Both the position numbers and the translations under genes were made by a program. Positions 1-6,778 of a stretch of 9,818 nucleotides of DNA are shown here, one piece after another; within the stretch, counting starts at the first letter, position 1, and the number at the start of each line of letters is the position of its first letter. The notes under the pieces are model-generated. The model was not told the DNA's origin. It searched no databases and was given only the letters and a program-made list of their open reading frames with translations. Source of the DNA: Candidatus Bathyarchaeota archaeon (GTDB lineage: Archaea; Thermoproteota; Bathyarchaeia; TCS64); NCBI GenBank assembly GCA_030669135.1, contig DAOVEE010000056.1:1-9818 (forward strand), given 5' to 3'.

Positions 1-13
1 CCGGTGAAGCCCC

Positions 14-1123
14 ATGGAAGCCATGTTGTTCGAGGATCTGCCGTTGAGCCCAGAGATATTACGTGGGCTCGGCAGGATGGGGCTGGAGCGTCTAACACCC
101 ATCCAGGCCGCGGCATTGCCGCTGCTCCTGGAGGGCAGGGACGTCATGGGGCAGGCCCAGACGGGTACCGGTAAGACCGCGGCCTTCGGCGTCCCCATGC
201 TCATGAAGGTGGACCCCTCCAAGCCCTGCACCCAGGGGCTCGTCCTCTGCCCCACGCGGGAGCTCTCGGAGCAGGTGTCCGGCCACATCAGGGGCTACGC
301 CCGCTACATGGACACCAGGGTGGTGACTCTGCACGGCGGCTCCAACGTGCACCGGCAGATCGAGGTGCTGGGTAACCCCGCGCACATCGTGGTGGGGACC
401 CCCGGCAGGATAATAGACCTCATGATGAGGAGGAAGGCGCTTGATCTGTCCAGTGTCCGGGTGGTGGCCGTGGACGAGGCAGACAAGATGCTTGAGCTGG
501 GGTTCATCAGGGACGTCGAGTGGATTCTTGGGGCCACGCCCTTCGTGAGGCAGACCAGCCTGTGGTCGGCTACCCTGAGCCCAGAGGTTCTCCACCTGTC
601 AGTCAGGTACATGAGGCACCCCCGGAAGGTCCTCGTGTCGAGGGACGAGGTGGCCCAGATAAACGTAACCCAGTACCACGTCTCAGTCGAAGGTAGCAGA
701 GTCGAGAGGCTTTACGGCGTGCTGAACACCCTCGACGCCAAGAGAGGCATCATATTCTGCAACACCCGGGAGACCGTTGACGAGCTGGCGGAGACCCTCA
801 AGAAGGAGAGCTACCTCGTTGAGGCGCTCCACGGCGGTTACACGCAGAGCCAGAGAAACGTGGTCTTCAGGGACTACAAGCTGGGTAAGATCAGGTACGT
901 GGTAGCCACCGACATGGCGTCACGCGGCCTCGACATCAGAGGCATCACCCATATAATCAACTACGAGGTGCCGGAGGACCCTGAGGTCTACTTCCACCGC
1001 ATCGGACGCACAGCTAGGAAGGGCGAGAAGGGCGTCTCCATCACACTGGTCTCCCCCGAGGAGGCTTACCTCTGGGAGCGGGTCAGGGAGATGACCGAGA
1101 CCGAGGTAACCGAGTGGCTATGA
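14..1123 (+). CDS. DEAD-box ATP-dependent RNA helicase (compact, two RecA domains only)
   Basis: Predicted cytoplasmic ATP-dependent RNA helicase that remodels RNA duplexes or RNA-protein complexes. All family motifs are visible in order: a Q-motif region near residues 6-31 (F6, then TPIQ at 28-31), Walker A AQTGTGKT at 48-55, PTRELSEQV (Ia), TPGRIID (Ib), DEAD at 154-157, SAT at 185-187, IIFCNT (IV), ATDMASRGLDI (V) and HRIGRTAR from residue 328 (VI). At 369 residues it is the bare helicase core: it ends about 35 residues after motif VI and lacks the basic or RNA-binding C-terminal extension of CsdA/DbpA-like enzymes. ATG at 14 is preceded by GGTGA at 3-7, a good spacing; ATG at 23 is an alternative. 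The family is certain; the RNA substrate is not. The next gene has its own promoter-like region after a T-tract, so it appears monocistronic at its 3' side. Confidence 0.96.
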   Translation: MEAMLFEDLPLSPEILRGLGRMGLERLTPIQAAALPLLLEGRDVMGQAQTGTGKTAAFGVPMLMKVDPSKPCTQGLVLCPTRELSEQVSGHIRGYARYMDTRVVTLHGGSNVHRQIEVLGNPAHIVVGTPGRIIDLMMRRKALDLSSVRVVAVDEADKMLELGFIRDVEWILGATPFVRQTSLWSATLSPEVLHLSVRYMRHPRKVLVSRDEVAQINVTQYHVSVEGSRVERLYGVLNTLDAKRGIIFCNTRETVDELAETLKKESYLVEALHGGYTQSQRNVVFRDYKLGKIRYVVATDMASRGLDIRGITHIINYEVPEDPEVYFHRIGRTARKGEKGVSITLVSPEEAYLWERVREMTETEVTEWL

Positions 1124-1129
1124 CCATCG

Positions 1130-1135
1130 TTTTTT
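1130..1135 (+). terminator. T6 tract after helicase gene
   Basis: Six consecutive T residues lie 7 bp after the helicase stop codon with no strong hairpin. Archaeal RNA polymerase terminates at such U-tracts, so this is the likely helicase terminator. Position and composition are seen; function is inferred. Confidence 0.45.
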
Positions 1136-1175
1136 CCACAGACTTGCCTGTAGTTAACTGCACCTAATGGATAGT

Positions 1176-1192
1176 CTTTTACACTAATTAAC
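1176..1192 (+). promoter_or_regulatory. Possible TATA region for the PKD protein gene
   Basis: The AT-rich stretch CTTTTACACTAATTAAC lies about 25-40 bp before the ATG at 1216, where an archaeal TATA box for a short-leader transcript would sit. A weak GGGG (1207-1210) precedes the start. The match to a TATA consensus is loose, so this is a tentative call. Confidence 0.3.
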
Positions 1193-1215
1193 CTTAAACA
1201 ATTCAAGGGGTTCGT

Positions 1216-3438
1216 ATGAAACGCAGGCTTCTGCCCTTTCTGATAGTTTTTACAATCCTGACCTCTGGTCTTTCCTTGGTTTGGGGGGCTCACAGCTTCG
1301 AGTCCATGCCCTACACAGACGAGCTGGGCGACGGAGTGGACTTCAACATGTGTTTCATCATGGACACCATCGCCCCGATGCCCATTCCCATGGATGTGGA
1401 GTCGGTCGCGCTTGTCCCCGCAGAGTTGCTTGACTCCTCTGGTGACGTGACTCTCAACGTCGAGGTCCAGTTAAACGCTCCGCCCCTGCCCCACCAGTCG
1501 TACACAATAGAGATTGGCATAGACGTGGACATGGACCCCACGACGGGTGCCAGTAGCCCGGGCTGCTTCTACAACGGGCTTGGAGTCGACTACGACGTGG
1601 GAGTCGAGGTGTCTGAGGGCTCAGTTGCGTCGGTTTGGATGGACCGCTACGAGGCCGGGGAATGGGTGACAGTGGCTGAGCCCACCGCCGACATCGTGGA
1701 GAGAACCGTGATAGTTGGCTTCCCAGTCGACGCGCTAGGGTCTCCCCTCAACTCAGGGCTAACTGTGTATCTAATCACCGAGGGAGGGCTGGACATGGCC
1801 CCCAGTTATGGTGATCCACCAATAACGTTCACTTTCAACTACATACCTGAACCCTACTTTGAGGCTCCCGAGACGGTGAACGAGGGAACCTCCTACGAGT
1901 TGGACGCATCAGCCTCTAACTCCAAGAACGGCGCAGTGAGCCTATACGAGTGGGACCTCGACGGTGACGAAGTGTATGAGGAGAGCCACCCAGACCCCGT
2001 CACCTCGTTCCAGTTCGCGGACGACGGCGTCTACCCCGTCGGTCTAATGATCACAGACGAGGCTGGCTTCAGCTCCGATTACACCAAGGAGATCACCGTC
2101 CTCAACACGCCCCCGTTCAACGTGGAGTTCAGCCAGACAGGCGAACTAAAGACCGGTGAAGAGGTGACGTTCACCGGCCAAGCCGAGGATCTGGGGGAAG
2201 ACGAACTCACTTACATCTGGGCCTTCGGCGACGGCGAGACCACGGAGGGAGCCGATGTCACCCACACTTACGCCGACGAAGGTGACTATACCGTCACCCT
2301 CACCGTCACGGACGACGACGGCGCCGAGGCAACGGAAGAAAAAGGTGTACAGGTGACCCCGTCAGGGACTGGGGTGTCTGACGGAGGGGAGGAGCCCGAG
2401 CCCGGGATAGACCCCCTGCTGGTGATCCTCGTGTTGATGTTCGGCTTCGGCGGTTTCCTCATATACGACTACATCAGACGCGGCAAGAAGGACGAAGGCA
2501 AGAAAGAGGAGCCGGAAGAAGAGAAGGACTTCTGCGAGGAACACCCCGAGGTCGTGGAGGAGGAGAACAAGAAGTGCGAGGAAGCCATGTGGGAGCTCGA
2601 CGACGCCCTCGGTCCTATTGAGGATGACCTAGCTACAGCCAAGGATCAGTGGCACGAGGACATGAGGGCGGTGGGCCTCCTCATCATGGAGTGGGACATC
2701 GCCTACGCCGTGATCCAGAGCCTGACCAAGTCCGAGAAAGAGATCCGTGAAATGGCCGAGAAGGTGCAGAAGGTCGCCGCCATCGTCAAGCCAGGCGCCA
2801 GCATGGGCAAGATCGCGTTCAAGAAAGGCGGCGAGGAGGCCATGAAGGAGATGGGCAAGCACATCGCCACCGAGGTCGGGAAGGGCATAGCCGGCGAGGT
2901 CAGCCAGACTTTGAAAGATCTCCTCAGCCTGGAGGGCTGGGCCATGAGCGAGATAGGCATAGGCATCGCCAAGTTCATCACGGGCATCGACCCCAAGCAG
3001 GAGGCCTCGGACATAAGGAAGGAGTCCATGAGAACCTGTACGCTGCTCCAGAGCTGGGTGGATCACACCCTCGCGCGGACCGAGAGATACACGTACAGGA
3101 CCCTCCACACCTGCATAGACGAGGCGCAGGACCTCATAGACCGCATCGACGACGCTCTTAAGGACTTCGAGGACGCCGTCGCCGGGTTCAGGTGCGTCAC
3201 CTGTGAGCTTACCCCGGAGTACATGAAGCACATCCAGGGCATGATAAACGAGCTCAACGACTTCATCAGGGCGTTCGGAGACCTCATCGACCAGGTGGAG
3301 CAGAGGCTCAACCAGGCGGTAGCCCTCTACAACAGGGACGACGTCTACGACAGCCCCTACGTGAGGGTCAACGTCCAGAACAACAAGATCCCAAACATAA
3401 AAAAGTCCCTGAACCGGAGCGCGGAGGCCAAGAAATAG
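1216..3438 (+). CDS. Membrane-anchored PKD-domain surface protein with large helical cytoplasmic domain
   Basis: 740 residues. Residues 1-24 form a Sec signal peptide or N-terminal anchor (basic MKRR, then a hydrophobic stretch ending near VWGA). Residues 26-210 are beta-rich with an acidic, possibly Ca-binding stretch (DVDMDPTTG from D103, then GLGVDYDV) and two cysteines, C46 and C117, that could form a disulfide. PKD domains span about 212-297 (WDLDGD, then FADDGVYPVGLMITD) and 300-381 (WAFGDGETTEG, then HTYADEGDYTVTLTVTDDDG). A Gly/Glu/Pro linker leads to one membrane span (about 401-420) followed by RRGKK, which by the positive-inside rule puts residues 421-740 in the cytoplasm. That part is highly charged and helical, with a Lys/Glu stretch (424-437), a Gly/Ala-rich amphipathic segment (526-592) and six cysteines (440, 454, 608, 633, 660, 663). 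PKD domains usually mediate extracellular protein or glycan contacts. I do not recognise the cytoplasmic domain; a surface-to-cytoplasm scaffold or sensor is only a guess. Confidence 0.85.
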   Translation: MKRRLLPFLIVFTILTSGLSLVWGAHSFESMPYTDELGDGVDFNMCFIMDTIAPMPIPMDVESVALVPAELLDSSGDVTLNVEVQLNAPPLPHQSYTIEIGIDVDMDPTTGASSPGCFYNGLGVDYDVGVEVSEGSVASVWMDRYEAGEWVTVAEPTADIVERTVIVGFPVDALGSPLNSGLTVYLITEGGLDMAPSYGDPPITFTFNYIPEPYFEAPETVNEGTSYELDASASNSKNGAVSLYEWDLDGDEVYEESHPDPVTSFQFADDGVYPVGLMITDEAGFSSDYTKEITVLNTPPFNVEFSQTGELKTGEEVTFTGQAEDLGEDELTYIWAFGDGETTEGADVTHTYADEGDYTVTLTVTDDDGAEATEEKGVQVTPSGTGVSDGGEEPEPGIDPLLVILVLMFGFGGFLIYDYIRRGKKDEGKKEEPEEEKDFCEEHPEVVEEENKKCEEAMWELDDALGPIEDDLATAKDQWHEDMRAVGLLIMEWDIAYAVIQSLTKSEKEIREMAEKVQKVAAIVKPGASMGKIAFKKGGEEAMKEMGKHIATEVGKGIAGEVSQTLKDLLSLEGWAMSEIGIGIAKFITGIDPKQEASDIRKESMRTCTLLQSWVDHTLARTERYTYRTLHTCIDEAQDLIDRIDDALKDFEDAVAGFRCVTCELTPEYMKHIQGMINELNDFIRAFGDLIDQVEQRLNQAVALYNRDDVYDSPYVRVNVQNNKIPNIKKSLNRSAEAKK

Positions 3439-3467
3439 CTCAGACGCAGGATGGCGCCCCTCAATAA

Positions 3468-3476
3468 TTTTCTTTT
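3468..3476 (+). terminator. T-rich tract after PKD gene
   Basis: TTTTCTTTT lies 30 bp downstream of the PKD-gene stop codon, typical of archaeal U-rich terminators. No hairpin was seen beside it. Function is inferred from position. Confidence 0.4.
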
Positions 3477-3501
3477 ACTCAAAGAATCCGTCTATGGTTA
3501 G

Positions 3502-3510
3502 TTAAATTAA
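3502..3510 (+). promoter_or_regulatory. TATA-like box for the PhzF-family gene
   Basis: TTAAATTAA is an AT-only block in a GC-rich setting, centred at about 3506. An archaeal transcription start about 27 bp downstream would fall near 3533, just before the TTG at 3539 and after the GTG at 3518. This supports a nearly leaderless mRNA starting at the TTG. Confidence 0.45.
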
Positions 3511-3538
3511 CCCCGCCGTGTATCCTATCCTGATCGCG

Positions 3539-4417
3539 TTGAAACTGCCTTTCCACATCGTAGACGTCTTCGCCGAGGAGAAGCTCCAGGGCAACCAGCT
3601 CGCCGTCTTCAATGGCGTCGACGGCGTCTCGCCGGGCCTCATGCAGAGGATAGCCAAGGAGATGAACTACAGCGAATCCACGTTCATCACAGCCGTCGAC
3701 ACGAAACGCCATGTCTACAAGGTCAGGATATTCACACCCGAGTCAGAGCTCCCCTTCGCGGGCCACCCCACCCTAGGCACCGCCTACGTCATCCAGCAGA
3801 CCATCATCCGGGAGGAGACACCGTCGCTGACCCTCGACCTCGAGGCCGGCATGATCCCCGTCACCTTCAGCTACGTGGACGGCGAACCCGACATCCTCTG
3901 GATGAGGCAGCTCAACCCCGTCTTCGGTAGAACACACCCCCCGAAGCCCATCGCCGAGATGATCGGGCTCAGACCCGAGGACATCGACCCAGACTACCCC
4001 GTCCAGGAGGTGAGCACCGGGGTCCCCTTCTTCATGATACCGCTCAGAGACGGCGACGCATTGAAGCAGGTCAAGCTAGACGCTGAGAAGCTGAAGACCT
4101 ACACCAGAGACACCGACGCCAAGTGGCCCCACATGTTCTGCCGTGAGCCCATGGACCCAGACAACCACCTCAAATGCAGGATGATCACCACCTTCACCGA
4201 GGACCCCGCCACAGGCAGCGCAAACGGCTGCCTCGCTGGCTACCTCGTCAAACACAGGTACCTCGACACAGACACCATAGACGTGAGGGTCGAGCAAGGC
4301 GCGGAGGTCGGCCGCCCCAGCCTCATCTACCTGAGAGCCGCCGAGAGAGGCGACGACGAGATAGAGGTCAACGTCGGCGGCAGATGCGCCATGGTGGCAC
4401 ATGGAGAGCTCATCTAA
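3539..4417 (+). CDS. PhzF-family isomerase/epimerase-like protein
   Basis: Member of the PhzF/diaminopimelate-epimerase fold family: soluble, cofactor-free enzymes of two similar halves, of which only a few (such as PhzF in phenazine synthesis) have known reactions. The N-terminus KLPFHIVDVFAEEKLQGNQLAVF is the classic family opening. MNYSESTF carries the catalytic glutamate (codon 3674-3676, residue 46 from this start; the equivalent of PhzF E45). PESELPFAGHPTLGTA and EDPATGSANGCLAGY are the two half-domain signatures, followed by QGAEVGRP. The TTG at 3539 is chosen because families begin at this point and because of the TATA position; a GTG at 3518 would add seven residues. Neither has a Shine-Dalgarno site. 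About 292 residues is normal length. No phenazine genes lie nearby, so the substrate is unknown. It converges on the RdhA-like gene. Confidence 0.92.
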   Translation: MKLPFHIVDVFAEEKLQGNQLAVFNGVDGVSPGLMQRIAKEMNYSESTFITAVDTKRHVYKVRIFTPESELPFAGHPTLGTAYVIQQTIIREETPSLTLDLEAGMIPVTFSYVDGEPDILWMRQLNPVFGRTHPPKPIAEMIGLRPEDIDPDYPVQEVSTGVPFFMIPLRDGDALKQVKLDAEKLKTYTRDTDAKWPHMFCREPMDPDNHLKCRMITTFTEDPATGSANGCLAGYLVKHRYLDTDTIDVRVEQGAEVGRPSLIYLRAAERGDDEIEVNVGGRCAMVAHGELI

Positions 4418-4447
4418 ATAAATTCAGATCTGACCCGTAGCAGGTCA
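4418..4447 (-). terminator. Hairpin plus T-rich tail between convergent genes
   Basis: TGACC (4431-4435) and GGTCA (4443-4447) form a 5-bp stem with a 7-nt loop that overlaps the TGA stop of the minus-strand gene. Read on the minus strand the stem is followed by GATCTGAATTTATTT, so it resembles a terminator for the RdhA-like gene. The short stem makes this tentative. Confidence 0.35.
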
Positions 4448-5518
4448 CGGGCTCGCCCAGAACTCGTCGGCGTGGGCCTCCGTCCGCCCCGTGTTGTAGG
4501 GGCAGACGCTGATGCATGTGCTGCAGTCGGTGCCGTTTTCGCACCAGTACTTGTAGCACTTCTCGCCGTCGATCGCCCACTTCAGGGCGCCGGGGCTGCT
4601 GCTCTTACAGACCCCGTCGTAGCTCGGCTCATCCTCGAAGCTTATGGCCTCCACCTCGCAGGCTTCAGCGCACTTCTTGCAGGTCCTGCAGAACTCGTGT
4701 ACGCCGAACTCGATGGGCTTGTCCGCCTCAAGCGGGAGGTCGGTGTACACCTTGCAGAGGCGTACCCTGGGCCCGTACTCGGGGGTGATAAGCAGCCCGT
4801 TCCTGCCGAGCTCTCCGAGCCCCGCGTCCACCGCCAGGGGCACGCTGAGGCCGACGCCGTTAGAGGCGGGCACAGCCGTGTAGCCCAGGTTCCTGATGAA
4901 CTCGGACAGCGACGACGCTATGAACGCGAGCCTGCTGTACCCGACGCCTGTCGCGGCGGCCGCCGGCACCTCAGGGCTCGTGGCTATGCCCAGCTCGTCC
5001 ATCTCCACCGCCACGACCACGGCGTACCTCACGCCCTCAGGCAGCTCCAGAGGCTCAAGGCTGTAGCGGTGGTTGGCGTACAGCCAGTTCATGTTGATCT
5101 CGACGACGCCTACGAGGCTGGCCCCGAAGAACCTAGCGGCCTTCTTCACCTTTCTCGTCATCTCCGGGACGTCATCCACCTCGTAACGCGTCTTGTACCA
5201 CTTGTCTCCCATAAGGCTGGGGCCTCCGGGGCGCTCCAGCCGATCCCAGCTGAAGGCTTGAGTCCAGACGTCGTGGACTGTCCACGCGGCCTCGGCTAGA
5301 GCGTAGTCGACTCTGTCGTACCCTGGCTTCGCTTCACGGATGCTCTGGAGGCCGACCGCCTCCTCGTCGTGGAGGTAGCAGTCCCAGCTCGGGTCGTTGC
5401 CTATCCTGTTGAATATGAGGTTCACCTGGTCATACCGTTCTATCCTTGACTCGTCCACGACGTAGGGAGGCTGGTCCACATGCCTGACCCTCACGCCCCG
5501 CCTTGAGCTGGCTTCCAT
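4445..5518 (-). CDS. Reductive dehalogenase family protein (RdhA-like), cytoplasmic
   Basis: Member of the RdhA/QueG superfamily, in which a cobalamin and two [4Fe-4S] clusters reduce a substrate, commonly a carbon-halogen bond. From ATG 5518 the protein has 357 residues. The first cluster motif is C277-x2-C280-x2-C283-x3-C287; the second is C321-x10-C332-x2-C335-x3-C339-P-Y-N, with the GTDC and CPYN context typical of RdhA. Before them, AGLGELGRNGLLITPEYGPRVRL matches the RdhA cobalamin-binding region better than QueG. There is no RRxFxK Tat signal, and no small membrane-anchor RdhB partner is visible, so it should be cytoplasmic and not respiratory in the classic sense. C304 and C326 are extra cysteines. 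ATG 5518 is preferred over GTG 5590 because a TATA-like box at 5551-5560 would start transcription near 5529. Substrate is unknown; epoxyqueuosine reductase is less likely because its HEAT-repeat C-terminus is absent. Confidence 0.88.
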   Translation of the reverse strand: MEASSRRGVRVRHVDQPPYVVDESRIERYDQVNLIFNRIGNDPSWDCYLHDEEAVGLQSIREAKPGYDRVDYALAEAAWTVHDVWTQAFSWDRLERPGGPSLMGDKWYKTRYEVDDVPEMTRKVKKAARFFGASLVGVVEINMNWLYANHRYSLEPLELPEGVRYAVVVAVEMDELGIATSPEVPAAAATGVGYSRLAFIASSLSEFIRNLGYTAVPASNGVGLSVPLAVDAGLGELGRNGLLITPEYGPRVRLCKVYTDLPLEADKPIEFGVHEFCRTCKKCAEACEVEAISFEDEPSYDGVCKSSSPGALKWAIDGEKCYKYWCENGTDCSTCISVCPYNTGRTEAHADEFWASP

Positions 5519-5550
5519 TTCAACCACTTGTACGCGTATCGGGGTCCGGC

Positions 5551-5560
5551 GATATAATAA
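5551..5560 (-). promoter_or_regulatory. TATA-like box for the RdhA-like gene
   Basis: GATATAATAA on the plus strand reads TTATTATATC on the minus strand, centred at about 5556. The expected transcription start, near 5529, is some 11 nt before the ATG at 5518. It is one half of a divergent promoter pair. Confidence 0.45.
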
Positions 5561-5598
5561 TGATGCGAGCCGTTCGCCAACGCTTTTCACCTAGTCTG

Positions 5599-5608
5599 TA
5601 TAATATAT
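5599..5608 (+). promoter_or_regulatory. TATA-like box for the GNAT-OB gene
   Basis: TATAATATAT lies upstream of the acetyltransferase gene. A start about 27 bp downstream falls near 5630, between the TTG at 5620 and the GTG at 5638, so a leaderless or very short-leader mRNA is expected. It is about 48 bp from the minus-strand box of the neighbouring gene. Confidence 0.45.
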
Positions 5609-5619
5609 GGTGTACCAAT

Positions 5620-6402
5620 TTGTCGATTGAAGATAGAGTGAGCCTCGTCGAGGCCGTCGAGGACGACGCATACCTCCTTACCGACATATCTAAACGGGCG
5701 TTCGAGAGCGACGTAGAGGTGGGAGCCAAGGAGCCGGGTGGGCCCCACGGCTACGACTCATATAAATACAATGTACGCTACATGGAGTACTTCGACTACT
5801 ACAGGATAATGCTTGACGACTACACCGTCGGCGGCGTCATGACGGCGCACCACGGCGAGGGCCACAGGGAGCTCGTAAGAATATTCGTGGACCCCGAGAG
5901 CCAGCGGCAGGGCATAGGCCTCAAGGCCATGGAGCTGGTAATGACGCTTTACCCGGACGTCAAGCTCTGGACCCTGGGCACACCCGAGTGGAACACAAGG
6001 ACTAAGAGCTTCTACGAGAAGCTGGGCTTCACACAGGTGGGATGGACGGTGGAGGCGGAAGGCAGGGGCCGCTGGTGCCAGAAGAAGCTGGGCGAGGGCG
6101 TCAGCTTCCACGCAGTCGGCGAGCTGAGGGACGGGATGAGGAACGTCACCGTGGAGGGGGAGATAGAGGAGAAGGCCATGGCCCGGATGGTTCGGTCGAG
6201 GAGGCGGGGCGAGACCCTGTCGGTGACCGAGGCCGGGCTCGTGGACGCCTCAGGTAGGGTCCTCCTCACCCTCTGGAACGAGCAGATAAGGCAGGTGGAG
6301 GTCGGCGACCGGTTGCGCGTCGAGAACGGCTACGTTTCGTCGTACAGAGGGATACTTCAGCTCAACGTGGGTAGAGCAGGGAAGCTCGTGAAGCTGATCT
6401 AG
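5620..6402 (+). CDS. GNAT N-acetyltransferase fused to SSB-like OB-fold domain
   Basis: About 260 residues in two parts. Residues 1-160 are a GNAT acetyl-CoA-dependent acetyltransferase: motif A VRIFVDPESQRQGIG begins at residue 86 and gives the V-x-P-x-x-Q-x-x-G-I-G pyrophosphate loop; NTRTKSFYEKLGF is motif B. Residues 166-260 read as a complete archaeal single-stranded-DNA-binding OB fold: GMRNVTVEGEI, RSRRRGETLSVTEAGLVD, SGRVLLTLWNEQI, VGDRLRVENGYVSSYRG and LQLNVGRAGKL. The reading frame is continuous across the join, so no frameshift is needed. This suggests an acetyltransferase targeted to nucleic acid or to a nucleic-acid-bound protein; that role is inference. The start is TTG 5620 (MSIEDRVSL); GTG 5638 is an alternative supported by the TATA spacing, while the longer open frame back to 5503 runs across the divergent promoter and is not used. 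No Shine-Dalgarno site is present. Confidence 0.87.
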   Translation: MSIEDRVSLVEAVEDDAYLLTDISKRAFESDVEVGAKEPGGPHGYDSYKYNVRYMEYFDYYRIMLDDYTVGGVMTAHHGEGHRELVRIFVDPESQRQGIGLKAMELVMTLYPDVKLWTLGTPEWNTRTKSFYEKLGFTQVGWTVEAEGRGRWCQKKLGEGVSFHAVGELRDGMRNVTVEGEIEEKAMARMVRSRRRGETLSVTEAGLVDASGRVLLTLWNEQIRQVEVGDRLRVENGYVSSYRGILQLNVGRAGKLVKLI

Positions 6403-6530
6403 AGCCTATTCTCCAGCTTCTCCTCGTCCATACCGGTCATCTATATTGTGGCTGTTAAACCGTGCAGACCCGGAGTCTCATGGGGCCACATCTACGTGGA
6501 ACGATGGTTTCGCTGCGTTCATCCGGGTTC

Positions 6531-6539
6531 TTATTATAA
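6531..6539 (+). promoter_or_regulatory. TATA-like box before small ORF
   Basis: TTATTATAA is an isolated AT block; transcription would start near 6561, close to ATGs at 6556 and 6571, the latter preceded by GGTGAGG (6561-6567). It suggests that something is transcribed rightward here, but no product is recognised. Confidence 0.35.
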
Positions 6540-6555
6540 GGATAAAGCTGTGGCT

Positions 6556-6753
6556 ATGCCGGTGAGGCAGATGGAGGCCGCAGAGATGGACGAGGTTCGG
6601 GTGATCCGTCTAAGACTGACAGGGCCATCCAGTGACAGTTATCCGAATGGGGACGTCTCGCGTAGCCCTCTATCCCTCTCCCACTTCCTCAATAAGAGAC
6701 GCGTCAAGACGTACAGCATCATCAACAGGCGCCTTAAGAGACGCGGCCCGTGA
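6556..6753 (+). CDS. Doubtful small ORF, 65 codons, basic C-terminus
   Basis: I do not recognise this product. The open frame can begin at ATG 6556 (65 residues) or ATG 6571 (60 residues); the second has a GGTGAGG ribosome-binding site ending 3 bp before it, and a TATA-like box lies at 6531-6539. The N-terminus is acidic (MEAAEMDEV) and the C-terminus strongly basic (NKRRVKTYSIINRRLKRRGP), without cysteines or membrane segments. The frame extends upstream to 6448 without a stop. It ends 36 bp before the end of the convergent creatininase gene. Signals for expression are better than the sequence itself; it could be spurious or an RNA-binding micro-protein. Confidence 0.25.
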   Translation: MPVRQMEAAEMDEVRVIRLRLTGPSSDSYPNGDVSRSPLSLSHFLNKRRVKTYSIINRRLKRRGP

Positions 6754-6778
6754 AATTAAAGACAGGCTGAGGACAGCC
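6750..6778 (-). terminator. Hairpin terminator of the creatininase-family gene
   Basis: GGCTG (6765-6769) and CAGCC (6774-6778) form a perfect 5-bp stem with a 4-nt loop. On the minus strand it is 11 bp past the gene's stop codon and is followed by TGTCTTTAATTTC, so it has the form of an intrinsic terminator. In archaea the T-rich part would be the active element. Confidence 0.4.

Noticed and set aside
2629..3231. 200-codon open frame antisense to the PKD gene
   Set aside because: It is the complement of an in-frame, biased coding sequence and shows low-complexity Leu/Gly/Asp/His composition with no recognisable domain.
4472..5299. Long open frame on the plus strand opposite the RdhA-like gene
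   Set aside because: It is antisense to a gene with unmistakable Fe-S motifs; its Ala/Val/Leu/Arg-rich sequence is a GC-bias shadow.
4445..5518. Epoxyqueuosine reductase (QueG) annotation
   Set aside because: The ELGRNGLLITPEYGPRVRL region and the GTDC-x2-C-x3-CPYN second cluster fit RdhA better, and the QueG C-terminal HEAT-like part is missing.
5503..5619. N-terminal extension of the acetyltransferase from ATG 5503 or 5562
   Set aside because: It would translate through the divergent TATA boxes and overlap the start of the RdhA-like gene; the extra residues do not resemble a GNAT N-terminus.
6399..6441. 13-codon minus-strand ORF (MTGMDEEKLENRL) overlapping the end of the GNAT-OB gene
   Set aside because: Too short to judge and without a ribosome-binding site; its stop lies within the neighbouring gene's last codons.
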